Shown: positions 54,684-63,883, counted from the stretch's first letter. The stretch: 64,000 bases of DNA from Rhizobium cauense (GCF_019511525.1 NZ_JAEUAT010000005.1:248001-312000); one strand, 5' to 3'. Translations and numbers: made by a program. Notes: generated from the sequence alone by a model not told the origin.

Positions 54684-56501
54684 ATGGCACTTCGCAACAT
54701 CGCGATTATCGCGCACGTTGACCATGGCAAAACGACACTGGTTGACGAACTCCTGAAACAGTCCGGTTCGTTCCGCGAGAACCAGCGCGTTGCAGAACGC
54801 GTCATGGACTCCAACGACCTGGAAAAGGAACGCGGTATCACGATCCTTGCCAAGGCGACCTCGGTCGAGTGGAAGGGTGTTCGCATCAACATCGTCGACA
54901 CCCCCGGCCACGCCGACTTCGGCGGTGAAGTCGAGCGTATCCTGTCGATGGTGGATGGCGCGATCGTTCTGGTCGACTCGTCGGAAGGCCCGATGCCGCA
55001 GACGAAGTTCGTGGTCTCCAAGGCGCTGAAGGTCGGCCTCCGCCCGATCGTCGCGATCAACAAGATCGACCGTCCGGACGGCCGCCACGAAGAAGTCATC
55101 AACGAAGTGTTCGACCTCTTCGCCAGCCTTGATGCGACTGACGAACAGCTCGATTTCCCGATCCTCTACGGTTCGGGTCGCGATGGCTGGATGAACGTCA
55201 ACCCTGAAGGCCCGAAGGACCAGGGTCTCGCGCCTCTGCTCGACCTCGTGCTCAAGCACGTTCCGGAGCCGAAGGTCGCCGAAGGCCCGTTCACGATGAT
55301 CGGCACGATCCTGGAAGCCAACAACTTCCTCGGCCGCATCATCACCGGCCGCATCAATTCCGGTTCGATCAAGCCGAACCAAGCCGTCAAGGTCCTCGCC
55401 CAGGACGGCAAGACGATCGAAACCGGCCGTATCTCCAAGATCCTCGCGTTCCGCGGCATCGAGCGGACCTCGATCGAAGAAGCGCATGCAGGCGACATCG
55501 TCGCGATCGCCGGCCTTTCCAAGGGCACGGTTGCCGATACCTTCTGTGATCCTGCTGTCACCGAAGCGCTGACCGCGCAGCCGATCGATCCGCCGACCGT
55601 TACCATGTCGTTCATCGTCAACGACAGCCCGCTCGCCGGCACAGAAGGCGACAAGGTTACCTCGCGCGTCATCCGCGACCGTCTGTTCAAGGAAGCCGAA
55701 GGCAACGTCGCGCTGAAGATCGAAGAAGCCGAAGGCAAGGATTCGTTCTACGTATCCGGCCGCGGCGAATTGCAGCTCGCCGTTCTGATCGAAACCATGC
55801 GCCGCGAAGGCTTCGAGCTCGCCGTGTCGCGTCCGCGCGTCGTCATGCACAAGGATGACAGCGGCAACACGATGGAGCCGATCGAAGAAGTCGTCATCGA
55901 CGTCGACGAAGAGCATTCCGGCGTCGTCGTGCAGAAGATGTCCGAGCGCAAGGCTGAAATGACCGAGCTGCGTCCTTCGGGCGGCAACCGCGTTCGCCTG
56001 GTGTTCAATGCACCGACCCGCGGCCTGATCGGCTACCAGTCGGAACTCTTGACCGACACGCGCGGTACCGCCGTGATGAACCGCCTGTTCAAGGACTACC
56101 AGCCCTTCAAGGGCGAAATCGGTGGCCGTACGAATGGCGTTCTGCTTGCCAATGCTCCGGGCGAAGCCGTTGCCTACGCCATGTTCAACCTTGAAGATCG
56201 CGGCCCGATGATGATCGAGCCCGGCGAAAAGGTCTACATGGGCATGATCATCGGCATCCACTCGCGCGACAACGACCTCGAGGTCAACGTCCTCAAGGGC
56301 AAGCAGCTGACCAACATCCGCGCCGCCGGCAAGGACGAAGCTGTCAAGCTGACGCCGCCGATCCGCATGACGCTCGACCGCGCTCTCTCCTGGATCCAGG
56401 ACGACGAGCTGATGGAAGTGACGCCGAAGTCGATCCGCCTGCGCAAGATGTATCTCGACGCCAACGACCGCAAGCGCTTCGCCAAGGCGAAGACTGCCTG
56501 A
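54684..56501 (+). CDS. typA: Ribosome-binding GTPase TypA/BipA
   Basis: A 605-residue translational GTPase involved in 50S assembly and stress or cold growth. The G motifs are HVDHGKTTL (11-19), [25 protein letters not shown] and NKIDRPD. The C-terminal domain has [18 protein letters not shown] and the TypA-specific [15 protein letters not shown] 54684 matches the family start [15 protein letters not shown]; the frame upstream to 54630 is not conserved. An intrinsic terminator follows. Confidence 0.97.
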   Translation: MALRNIAIIAHVDHGKTTLVDELLKQSGSFRENQRVAERVMDSNDLEKERGITILAKATSVEWKGVRINIVDTPGHADFGGEVERILSMVDGAIVLVDSSEGPMPQTKFVVSKALKVGLRPIVAINKIDRPDGRHEEVINEVFDLFASLDATDEQLDFPILYGSGRDGWMNVNPEGPKDQGLAPLLDLVLKHVPEPKVAEGPFTMIGTILEANNFLGRIITGRINSGSIKPNQAVKVLAQDGKTIETGRISKILAFRGIERTSIEEAHAGDIVAIAGLSKGTVADTFCDPAVTEALTAQPIDPPTVTMSFIVNDSPLAGTEGDKVTSRVIRDRLFKEAEGNVALKIEEAEGKDSFYVSGRGELQLAVLIETMRREGFELAVSRPRVVMHKDDSGNTMEPIEEVVIDVDEEHSGVVVQKMSERKAEMTELRPSGGNRVRLVFNAPTRGLIGYQSELLTDTRGTAVMNRLFKDYQPFKGEIGGRTNGVLLANAPGEAVAYAMFNLEDRGPMMIEPGEKVYMGMIIGIHSRDNDLEVNVLKGKQLTNIRAAGKDEAVKLTPPIRMTLDRALSWIQDDELMEVTPKSIRLRKMYLDANDRKRFAKAKTA

Positions 56502-56528
56502 GGCGAAACCGCTTCGTAGAGACTTTGA

Positions 56529-56560
56529 AACCCCGGCCATCGCGCCGGGGTTTTTATTTT
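56529..56560 (+). terminator. Intrinsic terminator of typA
   Basis: AACCCCGGC and GCCGGGGTT form a perfect 9-bp stem with loop CATCGC, followed by TTTATTTT. Confidence 0.9.
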
Positions 56561-56592
56561 GTGTGCTGCGTCGAATCCTTCTTGTCGCAATA

Positions 56593-56608
56593 GTTAAAAA
56601 AGCGTTAA
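56593..56608. promoter_or_regulatory. Second CtrA-type box, upstream of GNAT gene
   Basis: TTAA-AAAAGCG-TTAA (56594-56608) fits TTAA-N7-TTAA on the plus strand and, read on the minus strand, TTAACGCTTTTTTAAC fits the full TTAA-N7-TTAAC. It lies ~100 bases upstream of the acetyltransferase gene and just after the typA terminator. Confidence 0.5.
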
Positions 56609-56705
56609 ATTTCAGCTGTCGTCCACATGTTAAGTCTGTGGGCAATCGGCCTTAATGCATTGGTGCATATGGTTAATTGTCCGCAACGGGACCAGAGTAC
56701 GCGTT

Positions 56706-57212
56706 ATGAAGACGTTGTCGATCGATGTTCGGCGGGCCGAACCGCACGATTCCCGAGCTATATCGGAAGTGCATCGGCTTGCGTGGCAACACACCTATGC
56801 GGGGATCATTCCGCATCGCGCGTTGCGGCAGATGATCGAGCGTCGCGGAGAAAACTGGTGGCGCAAGGCAACGCGTGGACCGGCAACACTGCTCGTTCTC
56901 GATGTTGCCGGCACTGTCGCTGGTTACGCAACACTCGGCCTCAATCGGGCCCGCGCCCTGCCGCAGGAAGGCGAGATCTACGAACTTTATCTTCGTCCCG
57001 AATATCAAGGCATTGGTCTCGGGCACATGCTGTTCGGAGAAGCGAGGCGGCTCCTGAAGTCTCTCGGATGCAATGGAATGGTCGTCTGGTGCCTCGAAGA
57101 GAACGAAACTGGCGCCCAATTCTATCGCAGTCACGGCGGTGTCGACTACTGCGAAGGTATGGAAACCTTCGACCAGAAGCAGCTAAAGAAAATCGGCTTC
57201 ATCTGGGGTTGA
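56706..57212 (+). CDS. GNAT family N-acetyltransferase
   Basis: A 168-residue acetyltransferase with the acetyl-CoA motif LYLRPEYQGIGLGHMLFGEA (about residues 97-116) and EVHRLAWQHTYAGIIPHRAL at the N-terminus, a feature of a broad GNAT subfamily with unknown substrates. ATG 56706 was chosen; a GGGACCAGAG sequence lies upstream. A frame starting at 56655 is also open but less likely. It is between typA and the large fusion gene, separated from the latter by a promoter-like region. Confidence 0.88.
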   Translation: MKTLSIDVRRAEPHDSRAISEVHRLAWQHTYAGIIPHRALRQMIERRGENWWRKATRGPATLLVLDVAGTVAGYATLGLNRARALPQEGEIYELYLRPEYQGIGLGHMLFGEARRLLKSLGCNGMVVWCLEENETGAQFYRSHGGVDYCEGMETFDQKQLKKIGFIWG

Positions 57213-57282
57213 GCGCGATCTCTCCTCGGTCGCATTTTTCGCAAGTATCGCTTGGTTGACAAGGCTTATTCAAGCGCAGAAA

Positions 57283-57311
57283 CTTGCAAATCACATTCAA
57301 CTTATATAAGT
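57283..57311 (+). promoter_or_regulatory. Candidate promoter of the fusion gene
   Basis: CTTGCA (57283-57288), 16 bases, then TATAAG (57305-57310) resembles the rhizobial promoter consensus. The -10 is embedded in a perfect 12-bp palindrome ACTTATATAAGT (57300-57311). The region is AT-rich compared with its surroundings. Confidence 0.4.
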
Positions 57312-57347
57312 CGCGGCTCACGTTTTGATGCGGGCGGGGGAGCAATC

Positions 57348-59996
57348 ATGTCGGATGGCTTTTGGACGGCTATCGATCGGATGGGCGATCGACCGGCCCT
57401 TCTGGTGCCATCCCGACCCGCGATCACATATGGCGAACTCGCCGGCCGCGTTGCCTCGCTGAGGCGCGAAATTGGGCCCGGCAAGAAGCTCGTCGCGATA
57501 GAGGCCGCGCAATCCGAACACTCGATCATTGCGTACCTCGCGGCGCTTTCGGGAGGGCATGCGGTGGCATTGCTGCCGCCCGAGGATGGGATCGCCTGGT
57601 CATCCTTCCTGGAGCGATTTTCCCCTGACCTCGTCTATCGGCGCGAGAGTCAGCGCTGGCGCCTGACTGCGACAAACGTCCCAGTCCCCGCAGCCTTGCA
57701 TTCCGACCTTTCCTTAATGCTGGTGACATCAGGCAGCACGGGCAACGGAAAGGCGGTCAGGCTGTCGAAGACGGCTGTAGCCGCAAATGCTGCGCAGATT
57801 GTGCAGTATCTTGGTCTCGGCGAAAATGACACCGGTGCGCTTGTCCTGCCGCTTCATTATTCCTACGGGCTATCGGTGCTCAATTCCCACCTGCTGGTCG
57901 GGGCCTCTATCTGGATGCCCGGAACCTCGGTACTCGACCCGACTTTCCTCGACGACTTCAGGGCGGCACGATGCACGAACTTCGCAGGCGTCCCGCATTC
58001 CTATGAGCTCCTGGAGCAGCGCGGATTTCGCCAGCAGCAATGTCCGGATCTTCGCTTCATGACGGTTGCGGGTGGTCGCCTGGAGCCGGACATGGTGCGG
58101 CGCTATCACGGCTTGCTGCAGGATCGCGGGCAACGTTTCTACGTGATGTACGGCCAGACCGAGGCGACGGCGCGAATTGCCTATGTTCCGCCAGAGCACC
58201 TGCCACGTAGCGCAGACGGAATCGGTGTTGCCGTACCGGGTGGTGAATTGCGCCTGGTGGATGACGAGGGGACGACGATCACGAGCGCCGACGTTGCCGG
58301 TGAGCTCGTCTATCGCGGGCCGAACATCATGATGGGCTATGCCGACACGCGTGCGGATCTGGTGCGCGGTGCCGATGTCGATGAGCTTCGGACCGGCGAT
58401 CTTGCCGTGCGCGATGCAAATGGCTTGTACCGGATCACAGGTCGCTTGAGGCGAATGTCGAAGATCGGCGGCGTACGGCTCGGCCACGACTCGCTCGAAA
58501 TCGCGCTTGCCGAACGCGGCATCTCTGCCGCAGTTGTCGGCAATGACCAACAGCTGCTTGCGGCCTTCACCGGGCCGCACGACGAAACGGAAGTTCGCGA
58601 GGAACTAGCGCTGCTGGCAGGCATCGGTCTGCCCCAAGTGCGCGCCATGGGCCTCCCCGAGCTACCACGTCTGGCGAATGGCAAAACCGACTACCAGCAG
58701 CTTCGCCTGCATTTGGAGCAGCCGTGCGCGAAGGAAGAGGCAACCGTCCTCGGGTTATTCCGCGAGGTATTCTTCCCCCTGCGAGTTTCTCCGGAAGACA
58801 GCTTTGTCGACCTGGGCGGCGATTCCTTGCGTTATCTTGAACTTACCGTCGGTCTTGAGCGGTTGCTCGGGAGCGTACCGGACGGTTGGGAAAAGATGAG
58901 CGCCGGCGCGCTGTCCGCAATGTCACGTTCCGCCAGCGGCCAGCCAACCATTGCCAGCGATATTTTCCTCAGATCCATCGCGATCCTGCTGGTAGTGCTG
59001 CATCATGCCACTCCCTGGCCTATTCCCGGCGGCGCCGGAGCAATGCTGGTGCTTTGCGGATACGGGTTGGCACGGTTCCAATCAAAGGCGCTTTTTGCCG
59101 GCGATTTCCGGCGCTTCCTGCGGCCGCTCGGTCTCGTTCTCTGGCCGTATTACCTTGTCGTCCTCGGCTTCAGCATCGCCTGGTGGAAGATACCTTGGGC
59201 GTCGGTGTTTCTCGTCGGGAATCTAGGCTTCGCCGAACCTGAGCGCCACGAAATGCTCCCTTACCTCTACTGGTTCGTGGAAGCGTTTGCGCAGCTTCTG
59301 ATCTTCTGGGGATTGCTGTTCACAGTGCCGCCCGTACGACGGTTTGCCACGCGGGATCCATTCCGCTTCGGCATGCTCATGTTGGCCGTTGCCGTGGCGA
59401 TGCATTTCGTTGTCCCTGTTCTCTGGCCGGTCGGCCAGAGACAGATATTCACCCTTGCCTGGGTCTTGCACCTTGCGGTCTTCGGATGGTGCGCCGCCTT
59501 TGCGAACTCGATGGCAAGGCGGATGGCGGTTGTCGTCGTTGCCTGTCTGGTCATGCCGCTCATGGCTTATACCGGTGGGAACTGGGCGGGGGCGTGGTTC
59601 CTCTATGGCATGCAGGTGCCGGTGCTCGCGGTTCTCCTCTATGTACCGAGGGTTAGATTGCCGGCACCGGCAGCGGCACTGTTGGTTTCGATCGCAGCGG
59701 CGAGCTACCATATATACCTGCTGCACCGTATCGTCCCGGAGGTCTTGTTCGATACCGGGAATCCAGCGACGTTTTCAGCTCCGTTCCCGGTCGCAATATC
59801 AATTGCCTCGGGGATAGTGACAGGTATTCTGGCCTATCGGCTGCAGAGGAGGATCGCGCTCGGCCACCATCTGTGGCGAGGGGGCAAACAGCTTGGACGC
59901 AGACTGCGCCGCATCTCCTCACAGAAGGAAGGGGTATTGCTCGGATCCGGCAATACACTTGCCCGGGAACGGCACGGAAGTCAGGCATTGCGGTGA
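57348..59996 (+). CDS. Adenylation domain + carrier domain + AT3-like membrane acyltransferase fusion
   Basis: An 882-residue three-part protein. Residues ~1-455 are an ANL adenylating enzyme: TSGSTGNGK (127-135), MYGQTEA (267-273), RTGD (348-351), GRLRRMSKIGG (365-375) and the catalytic-lysine motif LANGKTD (K446). Residues ~465-535 are a carrier domain with LGGDS, phosphopantetheine site S493. Residues ~538-835 hold nine or ten hydrophobic segments with acyltransferase-3 features: RSIAILLVVLHHA at 542-554 and SYHIYLLH at 786-793. It probably activates an acid, loads it on the carrier and transfers it to an envelope acceptor, like a fused Dlt-type system; substrate and acceptor are unknown. 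GGGGGAG decides ATG 57348. Confidence 0.85.
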   Translation: MSDGFWTAIDRMGDRPALLVPSRPAITYGELAGRVASLRREIGPGKKLVAIEAAQSEHSIIAYLAALSGGHAVALLPPEDGIAWSSFLERFSPDLVYRRESQRWRLTATNVPVPAALHSDLSLMLVTSGSTGNGKAVRLSKTAVAANAAQIVQYLGLGENDTGALVLPLHYSYGLSVLNSHLLVGASIWMPGTSVLDPTFLDDFRAARCTNFAGVPHSYELLEQRGFRQQQCPDLRFMTVAGGRLEPDMVRRYHGLLQDRGQRFYVMYGQTEATARIAYVPPEHLPRSADGIGVAVPGGELRLVDDEGTTITSADVAGELVYRGPNIMMGYADTRADLVRGADVDELRTGDLAVRDANGLYRITGRLRRMSKIGGVRLGHDSLEIALAERGISAAVVGNDQQLLAAFTGPHDETEVREELALLAGIGLPQVRAMGLPELPRLANGKTDYQQLRLHLEQPCAKEEATVLGLFREVFFPLRVSPEDSFVDLGGDSLRYLELTVGLERLLGSVPDGWEKMSAGALSAMSRSASGQPTIASDIFLRSIAILLVVLHHATPWPIPGGAGAMLVLCGYGLARFQSKALFAGDFRRFLRPLGLVLWPYYLVVLGFSIAWWKIPWASVFLVGNLGFAEPERHEMLPYLYWFVEAFAQLLIFWGLLFTVPPVRRFATRDPFRFGMLMLAVAVAMHFVVPVLWPVGQRQIFTLAWVLHLAVFGWCAAFANSMARRMAVVVVACLVMPLMAYTGGNWAGAWFLYGMQVPVLAVLLYVPRVRLPAPAAALLVSIAAASYHIYLLHRIVPEVLFDTGNPATFSAPFPVAISIASGIVTGILAYRLQRRIALGHHLWRGGKQLGRRLRRISSQKEGVLLGSGNTLARERHGSQALR

Positions 59997-60094
59997 GCGT
60001 CGCTCGGCTCCCGGCGGCAAATTGCCGAAGCTTGTTGCGTTGCGGGATGATTCCCATTATCTGGCAACCATCGAAATCTTAAGAGGGAAGCTCT

Positions 60095-60631
60095 ATGCGC
60101 ATTGACGCGATTTCCATCGGCAAGAACCCGCCGGAAGATGTCAACGTAATCGTTGAAGTGCCCGTCGGCGGTCACCCGATCAAGTACGAGATGGACAAGG
60201 AAGCCGGTACGCTGGTTGTCGATCGTTTCCTCTATACGCCGATGACCTATCCGGGCAACTACGGCTTCGTACCGCACACGCTGTCTGAAGACGGCGATCC
60301 GATCGACGTCTTGATCGCCAGCACCCGTCCGCTGGTTCCGGGCTGTGTCATCAACGTGCGCCCGATCGGCGTTCTCAAGATGGAAGACAACTCGGGCAAG
60401 GACGAGAAGATCATCGCTGTGCCGTCGCCGAAGCTGACGCTGCGCTACGACAAGGTGAAGGATTATACCGATCTTCCTGATATCACGGTGAAGCAGATCG
60501 AGCACTTCTTCGAGCACTACAAGGATCTCGAACCCGGCAAGTGGGTGAAGATTTTCGGCTGGGGCGACGCGAAGGAAGCCGGGCAGCTGATCCTTGAAGC
60601 GATCGAACGCTTCAAGAAGGACAAGGCTTGA
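60095..60631 (+). CDS. ppa: Inorganic pyrophosphatase
   Basis: A 178-residue family I (soluble) pyrophosphatase. Active-site motifs are [27 protein letters not shown] and EDGDPIDVL (the catalytic aspartates), plus KDYTDLPD. It hydrolyses pyrophosphate from biosynthetic reactions in the cytoplasm. A GAGGGAAG site precedes the ATG. Its stop is directly followed by the likely stop codon of the convergent DUF167 gene, and its terminator lies inside that gene. Confidence 0.97.
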   Translation: MRIDAISIGKNPPEDVNVIVEVPVGGHPIKYEMDKEAGTLVVDRFLYTPMTYPGNYGFVPHTLSEDGDPIDVLIASTRPLVPGCVINVRPIGVLKMEDNSGKDEKIIAVPSPKLTLRYDKVKDYTDLPDITVKQIEHFFEHYKDLEPGKWVKIFGWGDAKEAGQLILEAIERFKKDKA

Positions 60632-60974
60632 TTAGCGCTCGACCAGAGCAGTCAAATTTCTGATCAAATCCTCCGGCTCGGCATCGATCCGGAGGATTTT
60701 TTTTGCGCGACGTTTCGCCTGAAACGAAGCTGACCGACGACTTCGCAACACCAAGTGACTTGGCTATCAACGCGATCAGTGCCTTGTTCGCCTTGCCCTT
60801 CTCGGCAACGGCACTCACTCTTGCCTTGAGGTACGACCTGCCCTCGGCATCTGTCTCCACGCCGTCTATCGCGTCACGCCCGCCATTGGGCGTGAGACGA
60901 ATGGACAGAGATATGTGATCGGGGGATGCAGTCCAGGGGTGGCCTATGCGACCAGCGGGAAGATTGAATTCCAC
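60632..60974 (-). CDS. DUF167 (YggU) family protein with apparent frameshift
   Basis: A ~100-residue YggU-type protein: [39 protein letters not shown] and [10 protein letters not shown] are family sequences. After the lysines comes an A8 run (T8 at 60697-60704). In the zero frame the protein continues with unrelated residues to a stop at 60612; one base fewer gives [21 protein letters not shown] and a stop at 60632, the normal family ending. So there is a frameshift: a true mutation, a slippage site, or a sequencing error. The start is unclear; GTG 60974 in yggT is the best candidate. Function is unknown. Confidence 0.75.
60666..60704 (+). terminator. Intrinsic terminator of ppa, inside the DUF167 gene
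   Basis: AAATCCTCCGG and CCGGAGGATTT form a perfect 11-bp stem with a 12-base loop, followed by T8. It lies 35 bases after the ppa stop but within the 3' coding end of the convergent DUF167 gene. Confidence 0.88.
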
Positions 60975-61234
60975 ATCAACGACCGCAGGAAGAAGATGAT
61001 CAGCAGCAGGATGATCGGGGAGATGTCGATGCCGCCGAGATTCGGGAGCACGCGACGGATCGGTCGCAGCAGCGGTTCGGTCACATTGTAGAGGAACATG
61101 CCGACCGAATTGACGAACTGGTTGCTGGAGTTGATTACGTTGAACGCATGCAGCCAGGAAAAGATAGCGCTGGCAATCAGGATCCAAGTGTAGAGATTCA
61201 AAGCCAAATCAATGGTTTGAAATAGCGCGAGCAT
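60944..61234 (-). CDS. yggT: YggT family membrane protein
   Basis: A 96-residue inner-membrane protein with two hydrophobic segments and the family sequence [25 protein letters not shown] (key part [13 protein letters not shown]). YggT proteins are linked to cell division and osmotic stress in several bacteria; the biochemical role is unknown. ATG 61234 has GGAG six bases upstream. It is first in a two-gene unit with the DUF167 gene, whose start probably overlaps its 3' end. Divergent from the MFS exporter. Confidence 0.92.
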   Translation of the reverse strand: MLALFQTIDLALNLYTWILIASAIFSWLHAFNVINSSNQFVNSVGMFLYNVTEPLLRPIRRVLPNLGGIDISPIILLLIIFFLRSLMWNSIFPLVA

Positions 61235-61373
61235 TGTAGTCTCCAGTTCGTTGTTGACAGACATGTAGACATTGGCGACTAAACGGGCAAGTGCTGTCTC
61301 GAAACGCATTGTAAATCATGTTTAACAGCGGCGTCGTGTGTTGGCGTCCTGCTTGCTGCCCTGGAAAGCCTTC

Positions 61374-62612
61374 ATGTCCTTTTCGCCAACTGGAGATCGT
61401 TTCGCGGCGTTCCGGCATTCGTCCTACGCCCGGTTCTTCGTCGCACGGTTTTTGCTGTCTTTTTCGCAGCAGATCGTCAGTGTTGCCGTCGGCTGGCAGA
61501 TGTACGACCAAACCGGCAGCGCGATCTATCTCGGGCTGATTGGCCTTGTGCAATTTCTGCCGTCGCTGGTCTTGATCCTTGTTACAGGATCCGTCGCTGA
61601 CCGACACAATCGGCGAGCGATTGCCGCGATCTGCTCACTCGTCAGCGCGCTGTGCACGCTGGCGCTTTTGTTGATGACGATAACAGGCACGTTCTCGCCA
61701 TTGCCTGTATTCGCTGTCCTGCTGATTTTCGGTATCGAGCGCGCTTTCATGTCGCCGGCAATGCAATCGCTGGCGCCGAACCTTGTGCCGCCGGAGCATC
61801 TGTCCAATGCCATCGCCTGGAATTCGTCTTCATGGCAATTGGCGGCCATCACCGGTCCGGTTCTCGGTGGTCTTCTGTATGGCATCAATCCTCATACGGC
61901 CTACACGGTCGCGGTCATTTTCGCCGTGTTCGGTGCTACTCTCCTCTACATGATCCCGAAACCGCAGCAGAAGACGACTGGCGAGGCCAAGAGCTGGGAC
62001 ATGATCCTTGGTGGCTTTCGCTTCATTCGTGCCGAAAAGGTCGTGCTTGGTGCCATTTCCCTTGATCTATTTGCCGTTCTACTAGGTGGTGCAACGGCGC
62101 TGATGCCGATCTTTGCGCGCGACATCCTGACGCTTGGTCCGTGGGGGCTTGGGTTGCTTCGCTCGGCGCCTGGTGTCGGTGCGATTGCCATGGCGATCTT
62201 CCTCGCGGCTTATCCGCTGAGGCACCGCGCCGGGATCTACATGTTTATCGGTGTCGCGCTGTTCGGGCTTGGGACGATCGTCTTCGGATTTTCGACCAAC
62301 ACGGAGCTGTCGATTGCGGCGCTAGCGCTCATGGGTGCAGCCGACATGATCTCCGTCTATGTCAGGGAAAGCCTGATCGCACTCTGGACGCCGGACCAGC
62401 TTCGAGGTCGCGTCAACGCGGTCAACATGGTGTTTGTCGGCGCCTCCAACGAGCTTGGCGAGTTCCGCGCCGGCACGATGGCGCACGTGTTCGGCGCCGT
62501 GCCGGCTGTTATCATCGGCGGTATTGGCACGCTTGCTGTAGCGGCGATCTGGGCCACGAGCTTCCCGAAGCTGCGAGGGATCGACACGCTCGATGCGCCT
62601 GAGCGCGGTTGA
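61374..62612 (+). CDS. MFS exporter (EntS/MFS_3 group)
   Basis: A 412-residue, 12-span major facilitator of the MFS_3 group, which includes the enterobactin exporter EntS and macrolide exporters. GSVADRHNRRAIAAICS after segment 2 is the motif A variant and LAPNLVPPEHLSNAIAWNSS near 135 is typical of the group. GGAAAG precedes ATG 61374. An in-frame TTG/ATG start at 61338 is less likely. The substrate is unknown. Convergent with the amidotransferase. Confidence 0.9.
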   Translation: MSFSPTGDRFAAFRHSSYARFFVARFLLSFSQQIVSVAVGWQMYDQTGSAIYLGLIGLVQFLPSLVLILVTGSVADRHNRRAIAAICSLVSALCTLALLLMTITGTFSPLPVFAVLLIFGIERAFMSPAMQSLAPNLVPPEHLSNAIAWNSSSWQLAAITGPVLGGLLYGINPHTAYTVAVIFAVFGATLLYMIPKPQQKTTGEAKSWDMILGGFRFIRAEKVVLGAISLDLFAVLLGGATALMPIFARDILTLGPWGLGLLRSAPGVGAIAMAIFLAAYPLRHRAGIYMFIGVALFGLGTIVFGFSTNTELSIAALALMGAADMISVYVRESLIALWTPDQLRGRVNAVNMVFVGASNELGEFRAGTMAHVFGAVPAVIIGGIGTLAVAAIWATSFPKLRGIDTLDAPERG

Positions 62613-62625
62613 CTAACCTGGGCCT

Positions 62626-63393
62626 TCAGGGAACAGGCGCGCGCTCGACCGGGGCCGCGGCCTTCCCTGTCGTTGTCGCCTTCTGCGCGAAGACGATATC
62701 GAGGAATTCATTCAGCCATGCCTTCAGCGGGGCATCGAACAGCATCCGGCCCTCCAGATGCTCGCGACCCTGCTGTGCATTGGGGAGAATGAAGCGGTGC
62801 GCACCGTGAACGACCCAGCGGTGCATCATCGCGCGTGTCAGTTCGGCATGAAACTGCAGGCCCCAGGCGTGGCCACCGTACCGAAAGGCCTGGTTCGGAT
62901 AGGCGTCGCCTTGCGCAAGCAGCTCCGCCCCATGCGGCAGGTCGAAGCCTTCGCGATGAAAGTGGTAGACCATCCGCGGCCAGTGCATGAGCATGCGGCC
63001 TTTCTCCGTGGCATGCAGTGGATACCAGCCGATCTCGGTGGACCCATCGGTGTTTGCCTGCACCTTGCCTCCCAGCTGTCTCACCAGCATCTGCGCACCA
63101 AGGCAGATGCCGAGCAGCGGTCGCTTTTCCCTGAGCGGTACGTCGAGCCAGTTGATCTCCGTCTTGACGAAATCATCAGGGTCATTGGCGCTCATCGGCC
63201 CACCGAAGACAACGACACCCGCATGTTTGGCAAGTGTCGAGGGCAGCTTGTCGCCGAGAACCGGGCGGCGAATGTCAAGCCGATAGCCCTTCTCGACGAG
63301 AAGCTGACCGACCCGACCGGGGCTGGACCGTTCCTGATGCAGAACGATCAGGACCGGACGTTTGTCGTGTTCCTGCAAGAGGTCAGTCGGCAT
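62626..63393 (-). CDS. Class I glutamine amidotransferase-like protein (GuaA-N type)
   Basis: A 255-residue stand-alone GATase1 domain. The catalytic triad is C97 in GICLGAQML and H182/E184 in GLQFHAELT. It resembles the proteins annotated as GMP synthase-like glutamine amidotransferases; the acceptor partner is not in the same chain, and some relatives act as gamma-glutamyl hydrolases. The start at 63393 lies inside the 3' end of the TerB gene (11-base overlap), so translation is coupled. AGGAC lies before the ATG. Confidence 0.9.
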   Translation of the reverse strand: MPTDLLQEHDKRPVLIVLHQERSSPGRVGQLLVEKGYRLDIRRPVLGDKLPSTLAKHAGVVVFGGPMSANDPDDFVKTEINWLDVPLREKRPLLGICLGAQMLVRQLGGKVQANTDGSTEIGWYPLHATEKGRMLMHWPRMVYHFHREGFDLPHGAELLAQGDAYPNQAFRYGGHAWGLQFHAELTRAMMHRWVVHGAHRFILPNAQQGREHLEGRMLFDAPLKAWLNEFLDIVFAQKATTTGKAAAPVERAPVP

Positions 63394-63868
63394 CGTCCTG
63401 CACCACCTCGGCGTCGGTGACCCGCCGCGCCGCCTCCTGCCGCTTCTGGATACGTTCGCGAGCGGAAACGCCGAGAAGTTCGGCGATGCGCCAGATCGCG
63501 TCATCCTCCATCTCGCTGCGCTCGCCATCGGCATAGACGATGTCCCAGAGGATTCCTATCAGCTCGAGCCGCTGTTCCGTGTTGAGGTGGCGCTTGAGAT
63601 CCGAGGTGAAGCGATAGTAGTCGACGGCATCGCTTTCCGCTTCCTGGCCGGCGGCGATCAGCGCATCCAGTTGCTTGCCGTCGAGACCATACTGGTCCTT
63701 CAGCAGCTTGCGGAGCCGCTTGGTCTCGCTGTCCTTGACCTGCCCGTCGGCCTCCATGACCTGCATACAGAGCGCGGCAACTGCGATGCGCGGGTCATCG
63801 GGCGCGAAGCCTTTCTTGGCATTGTCGGAAGTCAGATTCTGAAAGAATTCCTGAAAGCGTTCGAACAT
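63383..63868 (-). CDS. TerB-family protein
   Basis: A 161-residue helical TerB-like protein (tellurite resistance TerB superfamily). AALCMQVMEADGQVKDSET and LWDIVYADGERSEMEDDAI are its two metal-binding-like loops with conserved acidic residues. In most bacteria such proteins are not tied to tellurite; the role is unknown. AGGA precedes the ATG. It overlaps the amidotransferase gene and follows the next gene's stop by 15 bases, so three genes form one minus-strand unit. Confidence 0.88.
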   Translation of the reverse strand: MFERFQEFFQNLTSDNAKKGFAPDDPRIAVAALCMQVMEADGQVKDSETKRLRKLLKDQYGLDGKQLDALIAAGQEAESDAVDYYRFTSDLKRHLNTEQRLELIGILWDIVYADGERSEMEDDAIWRIAELLGVSARERIQKRQEAARRVTDAEVVQDDAD

Positions 63869-63883
63869 TTAGGTCCTGTTTGT

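Noticed and set aside
54429..56645. 738-codon open frame on the minus strand
   Set aside because: Opposite typA and the end of phoD; no domain motifs and no ribosome site.
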